A stretch of 64,000 nucleotides of DNA from Marinobacterium alkalitolerans (GCF_017776525.1 NZ_JACVEW010000003.1:1-64000), one strand, 5' to 3'; positions 7,777 to 15,871 are shown, counted from the first letter of the stretch. Translations and numbers: made by a program. The notes: generated from the letters alone by a model not told the origin.

Positions 7777-9102
7777 ATGAAAGACGCCGTTTTGACATCC
7801 CGCCTCTTTATCACCAGCCGTGAAAACCTCTCCGGCATGCTGATTTTTGCCACTCTGGTCATGGCACTGCTGGACAGTTTCGCGCTGGCTGAACTGACGT
7901 CAGCCGCCAGCCTGACCGCCTGGGGCTTTGTCGCACTGGAATTTTCGCGCCTGACCCACAAACAGCGGCTCCCCATTTACCTGCTGCTGGGCGCCGGCAC
8001 CCTGTTTGCTGCCTGGGCCTGGTGGGCCGGGGCGCATTTCAGCGTCATGGACCTGCTCAGCGAACATCTGAAGCTGGCCATGCTGCTGGCAGCCGTCAAT
8101 TTCATTCGCCTGAGTACGCGGCTTCACACCGCTTCCGGGCAGCCGGGCATGCGCAGCTTTGTCACTACCCTCGGGGGAATGCACCTGCTTTCATCGGTGG
8201 CGAACTTTTCCTCCATGCTGCTAGTCGGCGAACAGCTCAAGCGTGATGCCCGGCTTTCAGCGCTCTCAAGCATCATTCTTGCCCGCGGCTTCAGCCTGGC
8301 CGTGCTCTGGTCACCTTTTCTGAGCATCCTACCACTGGTGCTGGAACAGGTACCGGGCACATCTCTGCACAGTATCTATCCCTTTACGCTGGGGCTGGCG
8401 CTTTTCGGCCTGTTTTTCACGCTGCTGGACGCACGCCTGAGGCACGGAACAGAACTGGCGCACTATGAGGGCTATCCGCTCACCCGTGCCACGCTGAGCC
8501 TGCCGATGGCCTTGATCGCCGCCATTCTGACCGTTTCATGGCTCTGGCCCTCGCTGTCCACGGTCGCCGTCGTCTCCCTGATGGCGTTGACGACGCCGCT
8601 GCTGCTGTTGTGCTTGCGTAACGGCCCCACCTCGGCCTTGAAGCAGGGCGCCAGCCATATCCTGAACCGCCTGGCCGATACCCGCGGCGAAATCAGTCTG
8701 TTCCTGAGCGCCGGTTTTCTCGCGGCCGCCGTCAAGGCCTGTCTGAACGCGGGCCTGTTCAGTCTGCCATTTACCGACACCAGTCCACATGTGGCGGTGC
8801 TGGTCATGTGGAGCATCACCCTGCTGGCCCACCTGGGCATTCACCAGTTTGCGCTGGTGGCCATTTTTGCCGGCATGCTGGCCGACGTCACCACGTCACC
8901 GACCCAGATGGCGATCGCGTATATCATGGCCACCTCAATCTCCATGTCCGGCAGTCTGTTCAGCGGCGTCAATTTTATTCTTCAGGCCCGTTTCAACTGC
9001 ACCGGGCGGGGAATATTGCGCACGAACCTGCCCTATTCGTTTATGATGCTGCTTGCAGCTACGGCGCTGATCTATATGATGCAGCTTCTGGGCATCCACT
9101 GA
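7777..9102 (+). CDS. Polytopic membrane protein of unknown function, transporter-like
   Basis: A 441-residue very hydrophobic protein with about 10-12 predicted membrane segments spread over its whole length. The general layout (two hydrophobic halves, a loop near residue 225-235, a second-half stretch with LGIHQFALVAIFAGMLADVTTSP) recalls ion-transporter-superfamily permeases, but I cannot assign a family. The C-terminal TGA overlaps the hpaR ATG by one base, so it is probably translationally coupled to the repressor gene. The start is weakly supported: no ribosome-binding site is visible, and a later Met at 7837 is possible. Operator control suggests a role in uptake or export of an HPA-pathway compound. 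Confidence 0.8.
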   Translation: MKDAVLTSRLFITSRENLSGMLIFATLVMALLDSFALAELTSAASLTAWGFVALEFSRLTHKQRLPIYLLLGAGTLFAAWAWWAGAHFSVMDLLSEHLKLAMLLAAVNFIRLSTRLHTASGQPGMRSFVTTLGGMHLLSSVANFSSMLLVGEQLKRDARLSALSSIILARGFSLAVLWSPFLSILPLVLEQVPGTSLHSIYPFTLGLALFGLFFTLLDARLRHGTELAHYEGYPLTRATLSLPMALIAAILTVSWLWPSLSTVAVVSLMALTTPLLLLCLRNGPTSALKQGASHILNRLADTRGEISLFLSAGFLAAAVKACLNAGLFSLPFTDTSPHVAVLVMWSITLLAHLGIHQFALVAIFAGMLADVTTSPTQMAIAYIMATSISMSGSLFSGVNFILQARFNCTGRGILRTNLPYSFMMLLAATALIYMMQLLGIH

Positions 9103-9557
9103 TGCCGGATCACAGACCTGAAACTGATGAACTCATGCGTAAATACGAAGACTCCATTCCACTGAAACTGCTCAAGGCCCGTGAAGTCACCATGGCCTTT
9201 TTCCGTCCCGTATTGCAGGAAATCCCGCTCACAGAACAGCAGTGGCGCGTGATTCGAGCGCTGTATGAGTACGAGGAGCTGGAGTCGAAACAGCTGGCCG
9301 AGCTGTGCTGTATTCTCAGCCCCAGTCTGACCGGGATCATCAGCCGCCTCGAGCAGCAGGGCTACATCCAGCGCCGCCGCTCCCCCGAGGACCAGCGCCG
9401 GGTACTGATCAGCCTGACCGAAGAAGCCAAGTCGATGTTCGAGCGCATCAGCCCGACACTGGAAGCGACCTACCAGGAAATCACGCGCCAGTTCTCGCCC
9501 GAGAACATGGAGCAGCTGGACAATCTGCTGAACAAGCTCTGCCAGATCAAACCCTGA
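9102..9557 (+). CDS. hpaR: MarR-family repressor of the HPA meta-cleavage pathway
   Basis: A 151-residue MarR-type winged-helix protein, close in length to E. coli HpaR (about 148). LTEQQWRVIRALYEY, the recognition region LCCILSPSLTGIISRLEQQG and the wing RRRSPEDQRRVLISLTEEA match HpaR well. HpaR represses the meta operon and is released by HPA and homoprotocatechuate. The ATG overlaps the preceding TGA. An in-frame Met at residue 12 is an alternative start. The palindromes TTAACAT(A/G)TTAA in the hpa promoters are its probable binding sites, an inference from repetition and position. Confidence 0.92.
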   Translation: MPDHRPETDELMRKYEDSIPLKLLKAREVTMAFFRPVLQEIPLTEQQWRVIRALYEYEELESKQLAELCCILSPSLTGIISRLEQQGYIQRRRSPEDQRRVLISLTEEAKSMFERISPTLEATYQEITRQFSPENMEQLDNLLNKLCQIKP

Positions 9558-9585
9558 CCCCTGTCAATAATCCCTTCGTTTGTTG

Positions 9586-9611
9586 AACGACTCCTCTTTC
9601 GGGGAGTCGTT
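9586..9611 (+). terminator. Terminator-like hairpin after hpaR
   Basis: AACGACTCC (9586-9594) and GGAGTCGTT (9603-9611) form a perfect nine-base stem. The U-run is short, and the 3' arm runs directly into the TTGACA of the hpaD promoter. Confidence 0.6.
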
Positions 9612-9654
9612 GACATTAGATAACATGTTAACTAGCATTACTTAACATGTTAAC
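9610..9654 (+). promoter_or_regulatory. hpaD promoter with two operators
   Basis: TTGACA (9610-9615), a 17-base spacer, TAGCAT (9633-9638). Operator 1 GATAACATGTTAAC (9619-9632) fills the spacer. Operator 2 TTAACATGTTAAC (9642-9654) lies at the expected transcription start. The two palindrome centres are 22 bp apart, about two helical turns, so two repressor dimers could sit on the same DNA face. Confidence 0.78.
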
Positions 9655-9734
9655 AAAGTACGGGTTAGCATAGGGCATGATCGGTTGTCCACTGAGGCTC
9701 AGGCTTCAGCCCGTCAAAATAAGAAGGTGTGACC

Positions 9735-10586
9735 ATGGGCGAAATCGTATTAGCTGCAAAAATTACTCACGTACCCACCATGCTGCTGTCCGAACAGCCG
9801 GGCAAGCTGCAGGGCTGCCGCCAGCAGGCCATCGATGGTCAGCGCGAGATCATGCGCCGCGCGCGCGAAGCCGGGGCGGATACCGTGATCGTTCTGGACA
9901 CCCACTGGCTGGTGAACGCCGGTTACCACATCAACAGCAATAGCCGCTTCAAGGGCTGCTTTACCAGCCATGAGTTCCCGCACTTTATCCAGAACCTGGA
10001 ATATGATTACCGCGGCAACCCCGAGCTGGGCGACGCCATTGCTGCCAAGGCAACCGAGAAGGGCGTGTTCACCCTGTCGCACCAGGTCGAAACACTGGAC
10101 CTCGAATATGGCACTCTGGTGCCCATGCACTTCATGGAACCGGGTGACATGCCGATCGTCTCCATCGCGGCCTGGTGCACCGTGCACAGCCTGGAGTCCT
10201 CTCGCAAGCTGGGCGAGGCGATCACCGAGGCCGTGAAGGAAAGCGATGCCAAGGTATTGCTGCTGGCCTCCGGTTCCCTGTCACACAAGATCTGGGAAAA
10301 CGACCTGTACGAAGCCAATAACGGTACCTTCACCATTTCCCGCGAGTTCAACCGCCAGGTTGACCTGCGTGTGCTGGAACTCTGGCAGAACGGTGAAATC
10401 GATACCTTCCTGAAGATGCTGCCGGAATATGCCGAGTACTGCTGCGGTGAAGGCGGCATGCACGACACGGCCATGCTGTTCGGTGCACTGGGCTGGGACA
10501 AGTACACCGGCAAGGGCGAACTGATCGGTGAATACTTCCCGAGCTCCGGTACCGGCCAGGCAAACGTCGTGTTCCCGATTGACTGA
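9735..10586 (+). CDS. hpaD: 3,4-dihydroxyphenylacetate 2,3-dioxygenase
   Basis: A 283-residue class III (LigB-type) extradiol dioxygenase of the E. coli HpaD kind. It opens with LAAKITHVPTM and carries the THWLVNAGYHIN block, YGTLVPMHFM, and a conserved C-terminal SSGTGQANVVFP. It opens the ring of homoprotocatechuate to 5-carboxymethyl-2-hydroxymuconate semialdehyde, the substrate of HpaE. The ATG at 9735 is seven bases after AGAAGG; an in-frame GTG at 9729 is too close to that site. It is the first gene after the doubly operated promoter. Confidence 0.93.
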   Translation: MGEIVLAAKITHVPTMLLSEQPGKLQGCRQQAIDGQREIMRRAREAGADTVIVLDTHWLVNAGYHINSNSRFKGCFTSHEFPHFIQNLEYDYRGNPELGDAIAAKATEKGVFTLSHQVETLDLEYGTLVPMHFMEPGDMPIVSIAAWCTVHSLESSRKLGEAITEAVKESDAKVLLLASGSLSHKIWENDLYEANNGTFTISREFNRQVDLRVLELWQNGEIDTFLKMLPEYAEYCCGEGGMHDTAMLFGALGWDKYTGKGELIGEYFPSSGTGQANVVFPID

Positions 10587-10600
10587 GTTAAGCACTACCC

Positions 10601-10622
10601 GCCTCCGGCCAGCGCCGGAGGC
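10601..10622 (+). terminator. Intercistronic hairpin after hpaD
   Basis: GCCTCCGGC and GCCGGAGGC form a perfect nine-base stem with loop CAGC. No U-run follows. Likely an attenuator or mRNA-stabilising element between hpaD and the aldehyde dehydrogenase gene. Confidence 0.5.
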
Positions 10623-10681
10623 CATACAAAAAACATCGAAATATAACCCAACACTCATATAAGCAGGCGGAGACAGATCTC

Positions 10682-12112
10682 ATGCTGCAAGCATCTTACC
10701 CCTACTACCTGGCCAATGAAGCCCAGACGCCGAACCAGGATCTGGCAGTCACTGACAAGTTCAGCGGCGAAGTCGCAACCCGTGTTGCCATGGCAGACGC
10801 GGCGGCCATCGACCAGGCCATCGCGGCTGCTGATGCGGCTACCGAGCCGATGCGCAAGCTGCCGGCACACAAGCGTCAGGCCATCCTGAACCACTGCGTC
10901 AAGCGCTTTGAAGAACGTGCTGAGGAACTGGCCGTTGCGCTGTGCATTGAAGCCGGCAAGCCGATCAAGGATGCTCGCGGCGAAGTCACCCGCCTGATCG
11001 ACACCTTCCGTATCGCAGCGGAAGAAGCCACTCGCATCGGCGGTGAAGTGGTGCCGATGGATATCAGCCCCCGTGCCGAAGGCTACACCGGCATGTGGAA
11101 GCGCGTGCCCATCGGTCCCTGCTCCTTCATTTCACCGTTCAACTTCCCGCTGAACCTGGCGGCACACAAGGTTGCACCTGCCATTGCCGCCGGCTGCCCC
11201 TTCATTCTGAAGCCCGCCAGCCTGACGCCGATCGGTGCCATCATCATTGGTGAAGTGCTGGCGGAAACCGACCTGCCCAAGGGCGCGTTCTCCATTCTGC
11301 CCTGTCACCGTGACGGCGCCGACCTGTTCACCACTGACGACCGTCTGAAGCTGCTGAGCTTCACCGGCTCTCCGGATGTGGGCTGGCAGCTGAAGGCCAA
11401 GGCCGGCAAAAAGCCGGTGGTTCTGGAGCTGGGTGGCAACGCTGCCTGTGTCGTCGACGAAGGCACCGACATCGATGATGCCGTTGCTCGCATCGTCTTT
11501 GGCGCTTACTACCAGTCCGGCCAGAGCTGCATCAGCGTACAGCGCATCATGGTGCATGAAGCCCACTATGACGAAGTGCGCGAGAAGCTGGCCGCGGCCG
11601 TCAACGGTCTGGTACACGGCGACCCGAAAGAGGAAGACACCTTTATCGGTCCGATGATTTCCGAAAAGGAAGCGACCCGTCTGCACAATTGGGTGCTGGA
11701 AGCCAAGGAAGCCGGCGCGACCGTACTGGCCGGCGGCGAGCGCGAAGGCGCCATGCTGCAGGCAACGCTGCTGGAGAACGTGGACCCGGCTCAGAATGTC
11801 TGCACTCAGGAAGCCTTCGGTCCGGTTGCTATCCTGTCCAAATTCAGCGACTTTGACGCCGCGCTGGAAGAGGTCAACAACTCCGACTTCGGCCTGCAGG
11901 CCGGCATCTTCACCCGCGACATCTACAAGATCCAGAAAGCCTGGAACGAGCTGGAAGTGGGTGGTGTTGTCATCGGTGACGTACCGTCCTGGCGTGTGGA
12001 CCACATGCCCTACGGCGGCGTGAAAGACAGTGGTCTGGGTCGTGAAGGTGTGCGTTATGCCATCGAAGACATGACCGAACTGCGTCTGCTGGTCGTGCGC
12101 GACCCCAGCTAA
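10682..12112 (+). CDS. NAD(P)-dependent aldehyde dehydrogenase, possible succinic semialdehyde dehydrogenase
   Basis: A 476-residue aldehyde dehydrogenase with the NAD-binding FISPFNFPLN region, Glu in LELGGNAA and nucleophile Cys283 in SGQSCISVQR. The substrate is not determined by sequence. Its place between two ring-cleavage dioxygenase genes and the fact that HpaI releases succinic semialdehyde make oxidation of that compound to succinate the simplest role. GGAGA lies eight bases before the ATG. The stop is 3 bp before the MFS gene, so the two are co-translated. Its sequence style also recalls lactaldehyde and phosphonoacetaldehyde dehydrogenases. Confidence 0.88.
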   Translation: MLQASYPYYLANEAQTPNQDLAVTDKFSGEVATRVAMADAAAIDQAIAAADAATEPMRKLPAHKRQAILNHCVKRFEERAEELAVALCIEAGKPIKDARGEVTRLIDTFRIAAEEATRIGGEVVPMDISPRAEGYTGMWKRVPIGPCSFISPFNFPLNLAAHKVAPAIAAGCPFILKPASLTPIGAIIIGEVLAETDLPKGAFSILPCHRDGADLFTTDDRLKLLSFTGSPDVGWQLKAKAGKKPVVLELGGNAACVVDEGTDIDDAVARIVFGAYYQSGQSCISVQRIMVHEAHYDEVREKLAAAVNGLVHGDPKEEDTFIGPMISEKEATRLHNWVLEAKEAGATVLAGGEREGAMLQATLLENVDPAQNVCTQEAFGPVAILSKFSDFDAALEEVNNSDFGLQAGIFTRDIYKIQKAWNELEVGGVVIGDVPSWRVDHMPYGGVKDSGLGREGVRYAIEDMTELRLLVVRDPS

Positions 12113-12115
12113 ACG

Positions 12116-13297
12116 ATGAGACCGACGCCCGCCCTGCCCCTGCTGGTTGCCATCGCCATGGCAAGCCCGCTGGCACTGAATGCATTCGTGCCGGCGATGC
12201 CTGATGCTGCGCAGGCGCTGGGCGCCGATATCGGCACCATTCAGCTGACCTTTACCGCCTACCTGCTCACCCTGGCGTTCGGTCAGCTGATCTCGGGGCC
12301 GCTGGCAGACTACTTCGGGCGTCGCCCGGTACTGCTGGTCGGGCTTGGCCTGCATGTGACCGGCAGTCTGCTGGCCGCGTCAGCCGAAGGGGTCATGGCA
12401 CTGGTTGCAGGGCGAGTCCTGCAGGCACTGGGCGGTAGTACCGCCATGGTGCTGGCCCGTACCATCATTCTGGATGTACATGGCCGCGCCGGGGCGGCAG
12501 GTCGCATGGGTTACGTGGTGATGGCGATCGCCATCGCCCAGTCCATCGCACCGGCTCTGGGGGGCTATCTAAACCTCTGGGGTGGCTGGAACGCCATTTT
12601 CTACCTGTCGGTCCTCATGGGCGGGGTGGTCTGGCTACTGGCGCTGCGTCTGTTGCCCGAAACCTGTACCGACACCAGTGAGAACCTGCACTTGGGTCGT
12701 GTGCTGCGCAGCTATACTGAAGTATTGGGATCACGACAATACTTGGGCTATGCACTCTCGACCACCTGTATCGCCAGTGCCTTTTACCTGTTTGTCGGCA
12801 GCGCCCCCTATGTGGTTGTGAACCAGCTGGGTGGCACCTCGGCCGACTTCGGCACCTGGTTCCTGGCGGTCTCGCTGGCATTCATGCTGGGGAGCTTCTG
12901 CTCCACCCGGCTGGCCGGACGCTTCAGCGTCGATCAGGTGGTGCTGCTGGGCAATGGGCTCTCGTTGCTGGGCGCACTGGCACTGGTGATTCTGGCTCTG
13001 CAGAACAGCCTGAGCTTTTCAACGCTGTTTCTGCCCATGGCGTTGGTGACCTTCGGGCGCGGCCTGAGCCAGCCCAATGCACAATCGGCCGCCATCAGCT
13101 GCTCTTCCGGTGCAGCCGCCACGGCCTCCGGGCTGATGGGATTCATCCAGCTGATGACCGGCGCCGCCATCGCACAGCTGGTGCCACTGCTGCTGGAGTG
13201 GGGTCTGGTGCCCCTGTTTGTCTGCATTTTGCTGGCCCCGATACTGGCACTGATTGCGCACTGGAGCGCACATCGTTCGAGCACCGGCACCGTCTGA
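12116..13297 (+). CDS. MFS transporter, Bcr/CflA-like drug:H+ antiporter family
   Basis: A 393-residue protein with 12 predicted membrane helices. The loop between helices 2 and 3 has the MFS motif GPLADYFGRRPVLL, and residues about 105-120 carry the GRVLQALGGSTAMVLAR motif seen in Bcr/CflA proteins. Family members are mostly exporters. Inside an aromatic catabolic operon it may export a toxic intermediate or import the substrate. It starts 3 bp after the aldehyde dehydrogenase stop and 77 bp before the second dioxygenase gene. Confidence 0.88.
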   Translation: MRPTPALPLLVAIAMASPLALNAFVPAMPDAAQALGADIGTIQLTFTAYLLTLAFGQLISGPLADYFGRRPVLLVGLGLHVTGSLLAASAEGVMALVAGRVLQALGGSTAMVLARTIILDVHGRAGAAGRMGYVVMAIAIAQSIAPALGGYLNLWGGWNAIFYLSVLMGGVVWLLALRLLPETCTDTSENLHLGRVLRSYTEVLGSRQYLGYALSTTCIASAFYLFVGSAPYVVVNQLGGTSADFGTWFLAVSLAFMLGSFCSTRLAGRFSVDQVVLLGNGLSLLGALALVILALQNSLSFSTLFLPMALVTFGRGLSQPNAQSAAISCSSGAAATASGLMGFIQLMTGAAIAQLVPLLLEWGLVPLFVCILLAPILALIAHWSAHRSSTGTV

Positions 13298-13373
13298 AGA
13301 TGCACCGCTCGAACCCACGAGTTTTGAAACAGGGGCTACCCGGCCCCGTCGTCATAAGAAAGAGGTAAGCCTC

Positions 13374-14300
13374 ATGGGTAAACTTGCATTAGCTGCAAAA
13401 ATTACACACGTTCCGTCCATGTACCTGTCGGAGCTGGACGGCCCCAAGAAGGGCTTCCGTCAGGCCGCGATCGATGGTCATAAAGAGATTGGCCGCCGCT
13501 GTCGCGAACTGGGCGTGGATACCATTGTGGTATTCGATACGCACTGGCTGGTGAACGCCAGCTACCACATCAACTGTGGTGCCCACTTCAAGGGCAATTA
13601 CACCAGTAACGAGCTGCCCCACTTCATTTCCAACATGGAATTTGAAATGGACGGCAACCCGGAGCTGGGCAAATTGCTGGCTGAAGAGTGTAACGCTCAG
13701 GGCGTTGAGACACTGGCACACGCCGATACCACACTGGACCCGGAATATGGCACTCTGGTGCCCATGCGTTACATGAACGAAGACCAGCACTTCAAGGTGG
13801 TTTCCGTTTCAGCCATGTGTACTGTTCACTACCTGAACGACAGTGCGCGTCTGGGCTGGGCCATGCGCAAGGCGATCGAAGAGAAGTATGACGGCACCGT
13901 GGCCATTCTGGCCTCCGGCTCCCTGTCACACCGCTTCGCCCAGAACGGTCAGGCGCCGGATTTTGCGACCAGAACCTGGTCTCCGTTCCTGGAGCGCCTG
14001 GACCACGAAGTGGTGCGCATGTGGGAAAATGCCGAATGGGAAGACTTCTGCGAAATGCTGCCTGAATATGCAGTCAAGGGTCACGGTGAAGGCTTCATGC
14101 ACGACACGGCCATGCTGCTGGGTGCGCTGGGCTGGTCTGAATACGACCAGAAAGTGGAAGTACTGACACCCTACTTCGGCAGCTCCGGCACCGGTCAGAT
14201 CAACGCCGTATTCCCGGTATCACCGGTCAGTGGCGACAAGGTTCCGGGGCCTCAGGCATCCGTAACCAAGACGTTTGAACCCGGCTCCAGCCGCGTTTAA
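13374..14300 (+). CDS. Second class III extradiol dioxygenase (HpaD paralogue)
   Basis: A 308-residue paralogue of the upstream HpaD. It shares the start LALAAKITHVPSM, DTHWLVNASYHIN, YGTLVPMRYM, and SSGTGQINAVFP, so the active-site framework is kept. It differs in the middle of the protein (residues about 70-110 and 175-205) and carries an extra tail of about 25 residues after the VFP motif. The ATG at 13374 follows AGAGG; the long upstream open frame overlaps the MFS gene and is not used. Substrate may be homoprotocatechuate or another catechol. Retention next to hpaD suggests divided substrate range, which is an inference. Confidence 0.9.
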   Translation: MGKLALAAKITHVPSMYLSELDGPKKGFRQAAIDGHKEIGRRCRELGVDTIVVFDTHWLVNASYHINCGAHFKGNYTSNELPHFISNMEFEMDGNPELGKLLAEECNAQGVETLAHADTTLDPEYGTLVPMRYMNEDQHFKVVSVSAMCTVHYLNDSARLGWAMRKAIEEKYDGTVAILASGSLSHRFAQNGQAPDFATRTWSPFLERLDHEVVRMWENAEWEDFCEMLPEYAVKGHGEGFMHDTAMLLGALGWSEYDQKVEVLTPYFGSSGTGQINAVFPVSPVSGDKVPGPQASVTKTFEPGSSRV

Positions 14301-14323
14301 CGTTCAGCTCCTTTCTCCCCGCG

Positions 14324-14345
14324 ACGGCCTGCCTCTGCAGGCCGT
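14324..14345 (+). terminator. Terminator after the second dioxygenase gene
   Basis: ACGGCCTGC (14324-14332) pairs perfectly with GCAGGCCGT (14337-14345), loop CTCT, followed by TCGTGTTTCT. It probably ends the hpaD transcript. Confidence 0.65.
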
Positions 14346-14394
14346 TCGTGTTTCTGGCCAACACTAAAGACACAAGCACCTGCGCCCGGGTTTT

Positions 14395-14410
14395 ATTTAA
14401 TATATTAAAT
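14395..14410. promoter_or_regulatory. Perfect 16-bp AT palindrome before the second MFS gene
   Basis: ATTTAATATATTAAAT is fully self-complementary and lies 58 bp before the next ATG. It resembles the TTAACATATTAA operators in its TTAA half-sites but lacks the C/G bases, so it may bind a different regulator, or HpaR weakly. Confidence 0.45.
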
Positions 14411-14467
14411 ATATTCCGAGCGGTGCTAAAATCCCCCCAGTGATATTTACAGTTTTCGGGAGACCTC

Positions 14468-15655
14468 ATGTCATCGGTAGCCAACCCCCATCGTTTGATC
14501 GTGCTGCTGGCCGCGCTCGTTGCGTTTGGCCCCCTTTCGATCGATATGTACCTGCCCAGCCTGCCTCTGATCGCCGAAGATCTTGCAGCCCCCGAGTCCA
14601 GTATCCAGCTCACCATCAGCGCCTTTCTGATCGGTCTGTTTATCGGCATGCTGTTTTACGGCCCGCTGTCGGACAAGTTCGGGCGGCGCGGACTGCTGTT
14701 GGGGGGGATCAGCCTCTATCTGGTCGCCAGTATCGGCTGTATCCTCGCTGACAGCGCCGACTGGCTGATCGCTGCCCGCTTCCTGCAGGCGCTGGGGGCT
14801 GCTGCCGCCTCCGTGCTCGCCCGTGCCATCGTTCGCGACCTCTTTCCCGTTAATGAGGCGGCACGCGTACTCTCGCTGATGCACCTGGTTACCATGATCG
14901 CCACTCTGATCGCCCCGCTGCTGGGCGGCTACCTGATTCTGATATCCGGCTGGCGCTCGCTGTTCATGGTGCTGTTCGGCTTTGCCGCACTCATGCTGCT
15001 GCTCAGTGCCTGGAAAATTCCCGAAACACACCACGGTGACTCACGCAACGCCAGCATTCTGGCGGTCTTCAAGGCCTACCTGCACATCGGGGCCCAACCC
15101 GTTGCGCTGGGGTATATCCTCTGCATGTCGCTCTGCTTTGCCGGCATGTTCGCCTATATCACGGGCTCGCCCTTTATCTACATCGAATACTTCGGTGTGG
15201 AGCCCCAGCATTTTGCCTGGCTGTTCAGCCTGAATATCGGTGGCATCATTGTGCTGGTGAGCCTTAATGCACGCTACGTTAGACAGATCGGCACCCAGAA
15301 ACTGCTGGTCGCGGCGGCGGCACTGGCGGCCATTTCCGGTGGCGTACTGGTGTTTGCAGGCCTGACCGGCACCGGAGGTCTGGGTCTGATCGTGGCCGCC
15401 CTGCTGGGCTATGTCAGCGTCACCGGCGTCATGGGCGCCAACTGCATGGCCAGCCTGCTTTCGCGCTATCCGGAGCAGGCCGGCGCCGCAGCAGGGCTGG
15501 CGGTGGCAACCCAGTTCGGTCTGGGTGCCTTGGCCAGCTCCGCAACCAGCCGCCTGCACGATGGCACGCCCCTTCCCATGGCATTGATCATCGGTCTCAC
15601 CGCACTGGGCTGCCTGTTGGCACTGATCCCGACACGCCACTCCAAACCTACCTGA
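14468..15655 (+). CDS. MFS transporter, Bcr/CflA family
   Basis: A 395-residue, 12-helix MFS protein. The start LSIDMYLPSLPLIAEDL and the loop YGPLSDKFGRRGLLL are strong Bcr/CflA features. GGGAG is seven bases before the ATG. It has its own upstream region with an AT palindrome and ends in a good terminator, so it is probably a single-gene unit. Likely role: efflux of an aromatic compound or drug. It is not closely similar to the MFS protein at 12116-13297 beyond family motifs. Confidence 0.88.
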   Translation: MSSVANPHRLIVLLAALVAFGPLSIDMYLPSLPLIAEDLAAPESSIQLTISAFLIGLFIGMLFYGPLSDKFGRRGLLLGGISLYLVASIGCILADSADWLIAARFLQALGAAAASVLARAIVRDLFPVNEAARVLSLMHLVTMIATLIAPLLGGYLILISGWRSLFMVLFGFAALMLLLSAWKIPETHHGDSRNASILAVFKAYLHIGAQPVALGYILCMSLCFAGMFAYITGSPFIYIEYFGVEPQHFAWLFSLNIGGIIVLVSLNARYVRQIGTQKLLVAAAALAAISGGVLVFAGLTGTGGLGLIVAALLGYVSVTGVMGANCMASLLSRYPEQAGAAAGLAVATQFGLGALASSATSRLHDGTPLPMALIIGLTALGCLLALIPTRHSKPT

Positions 15656-15673
15656 TATTGCCTGTCTACAGTG

Positions 15674-15703
15674 AAAGAGGCTCTCGGAATTGGGGCCTCT
15701 TTT
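15674..15703 (+). terminator. Rho-independent terminator after MFS gene
   Basis: AAAGAGGC (15674-15681) pairs with GCCTCTTT (15695-15702), followed by T. The A-rich 5' side also makes it possibly bidirectional. Confidence 0.75.
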
Positions 15704-15783
15704 ACAGAAAAGTGCAATAACAAGCCAGAATATTACATTTCCTGCAGCGCCTCGGCACCGCATAATCGGCTAAATCCTAACGG

Positions 15784-15838
15784 GTTACCGTTGTGTTACT
15801 TGGTGCACTCTCAGTCTACCCAACTGCTCACAAGTAAC
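15784..15838 (+). promoter_or_regulatory. Repeated GTTAC half-sites before the hydroxylase gene
   Basis: GTTAC occurs at 15784-15788 and 15795-15799, 11 bp apart, and inverted as GTAAC at 15834-15838. Direct half-sites one helical turn apart suit an AraC-type activator such as the HpaA-like protein. The assignment is a hypothesis. Confidence 0.35.
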
Positions 15839-15871
15839 CGGATACCAATTATTAGAAGAGAGACGATCCTG

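Noticed and set aside
11132-12355. A 407-codon leftward open frame
   Set aside because: Antisense to the aldehyde dehydrogenase gene; composition typical of a shadow, no domain, no ribosome-binding site.
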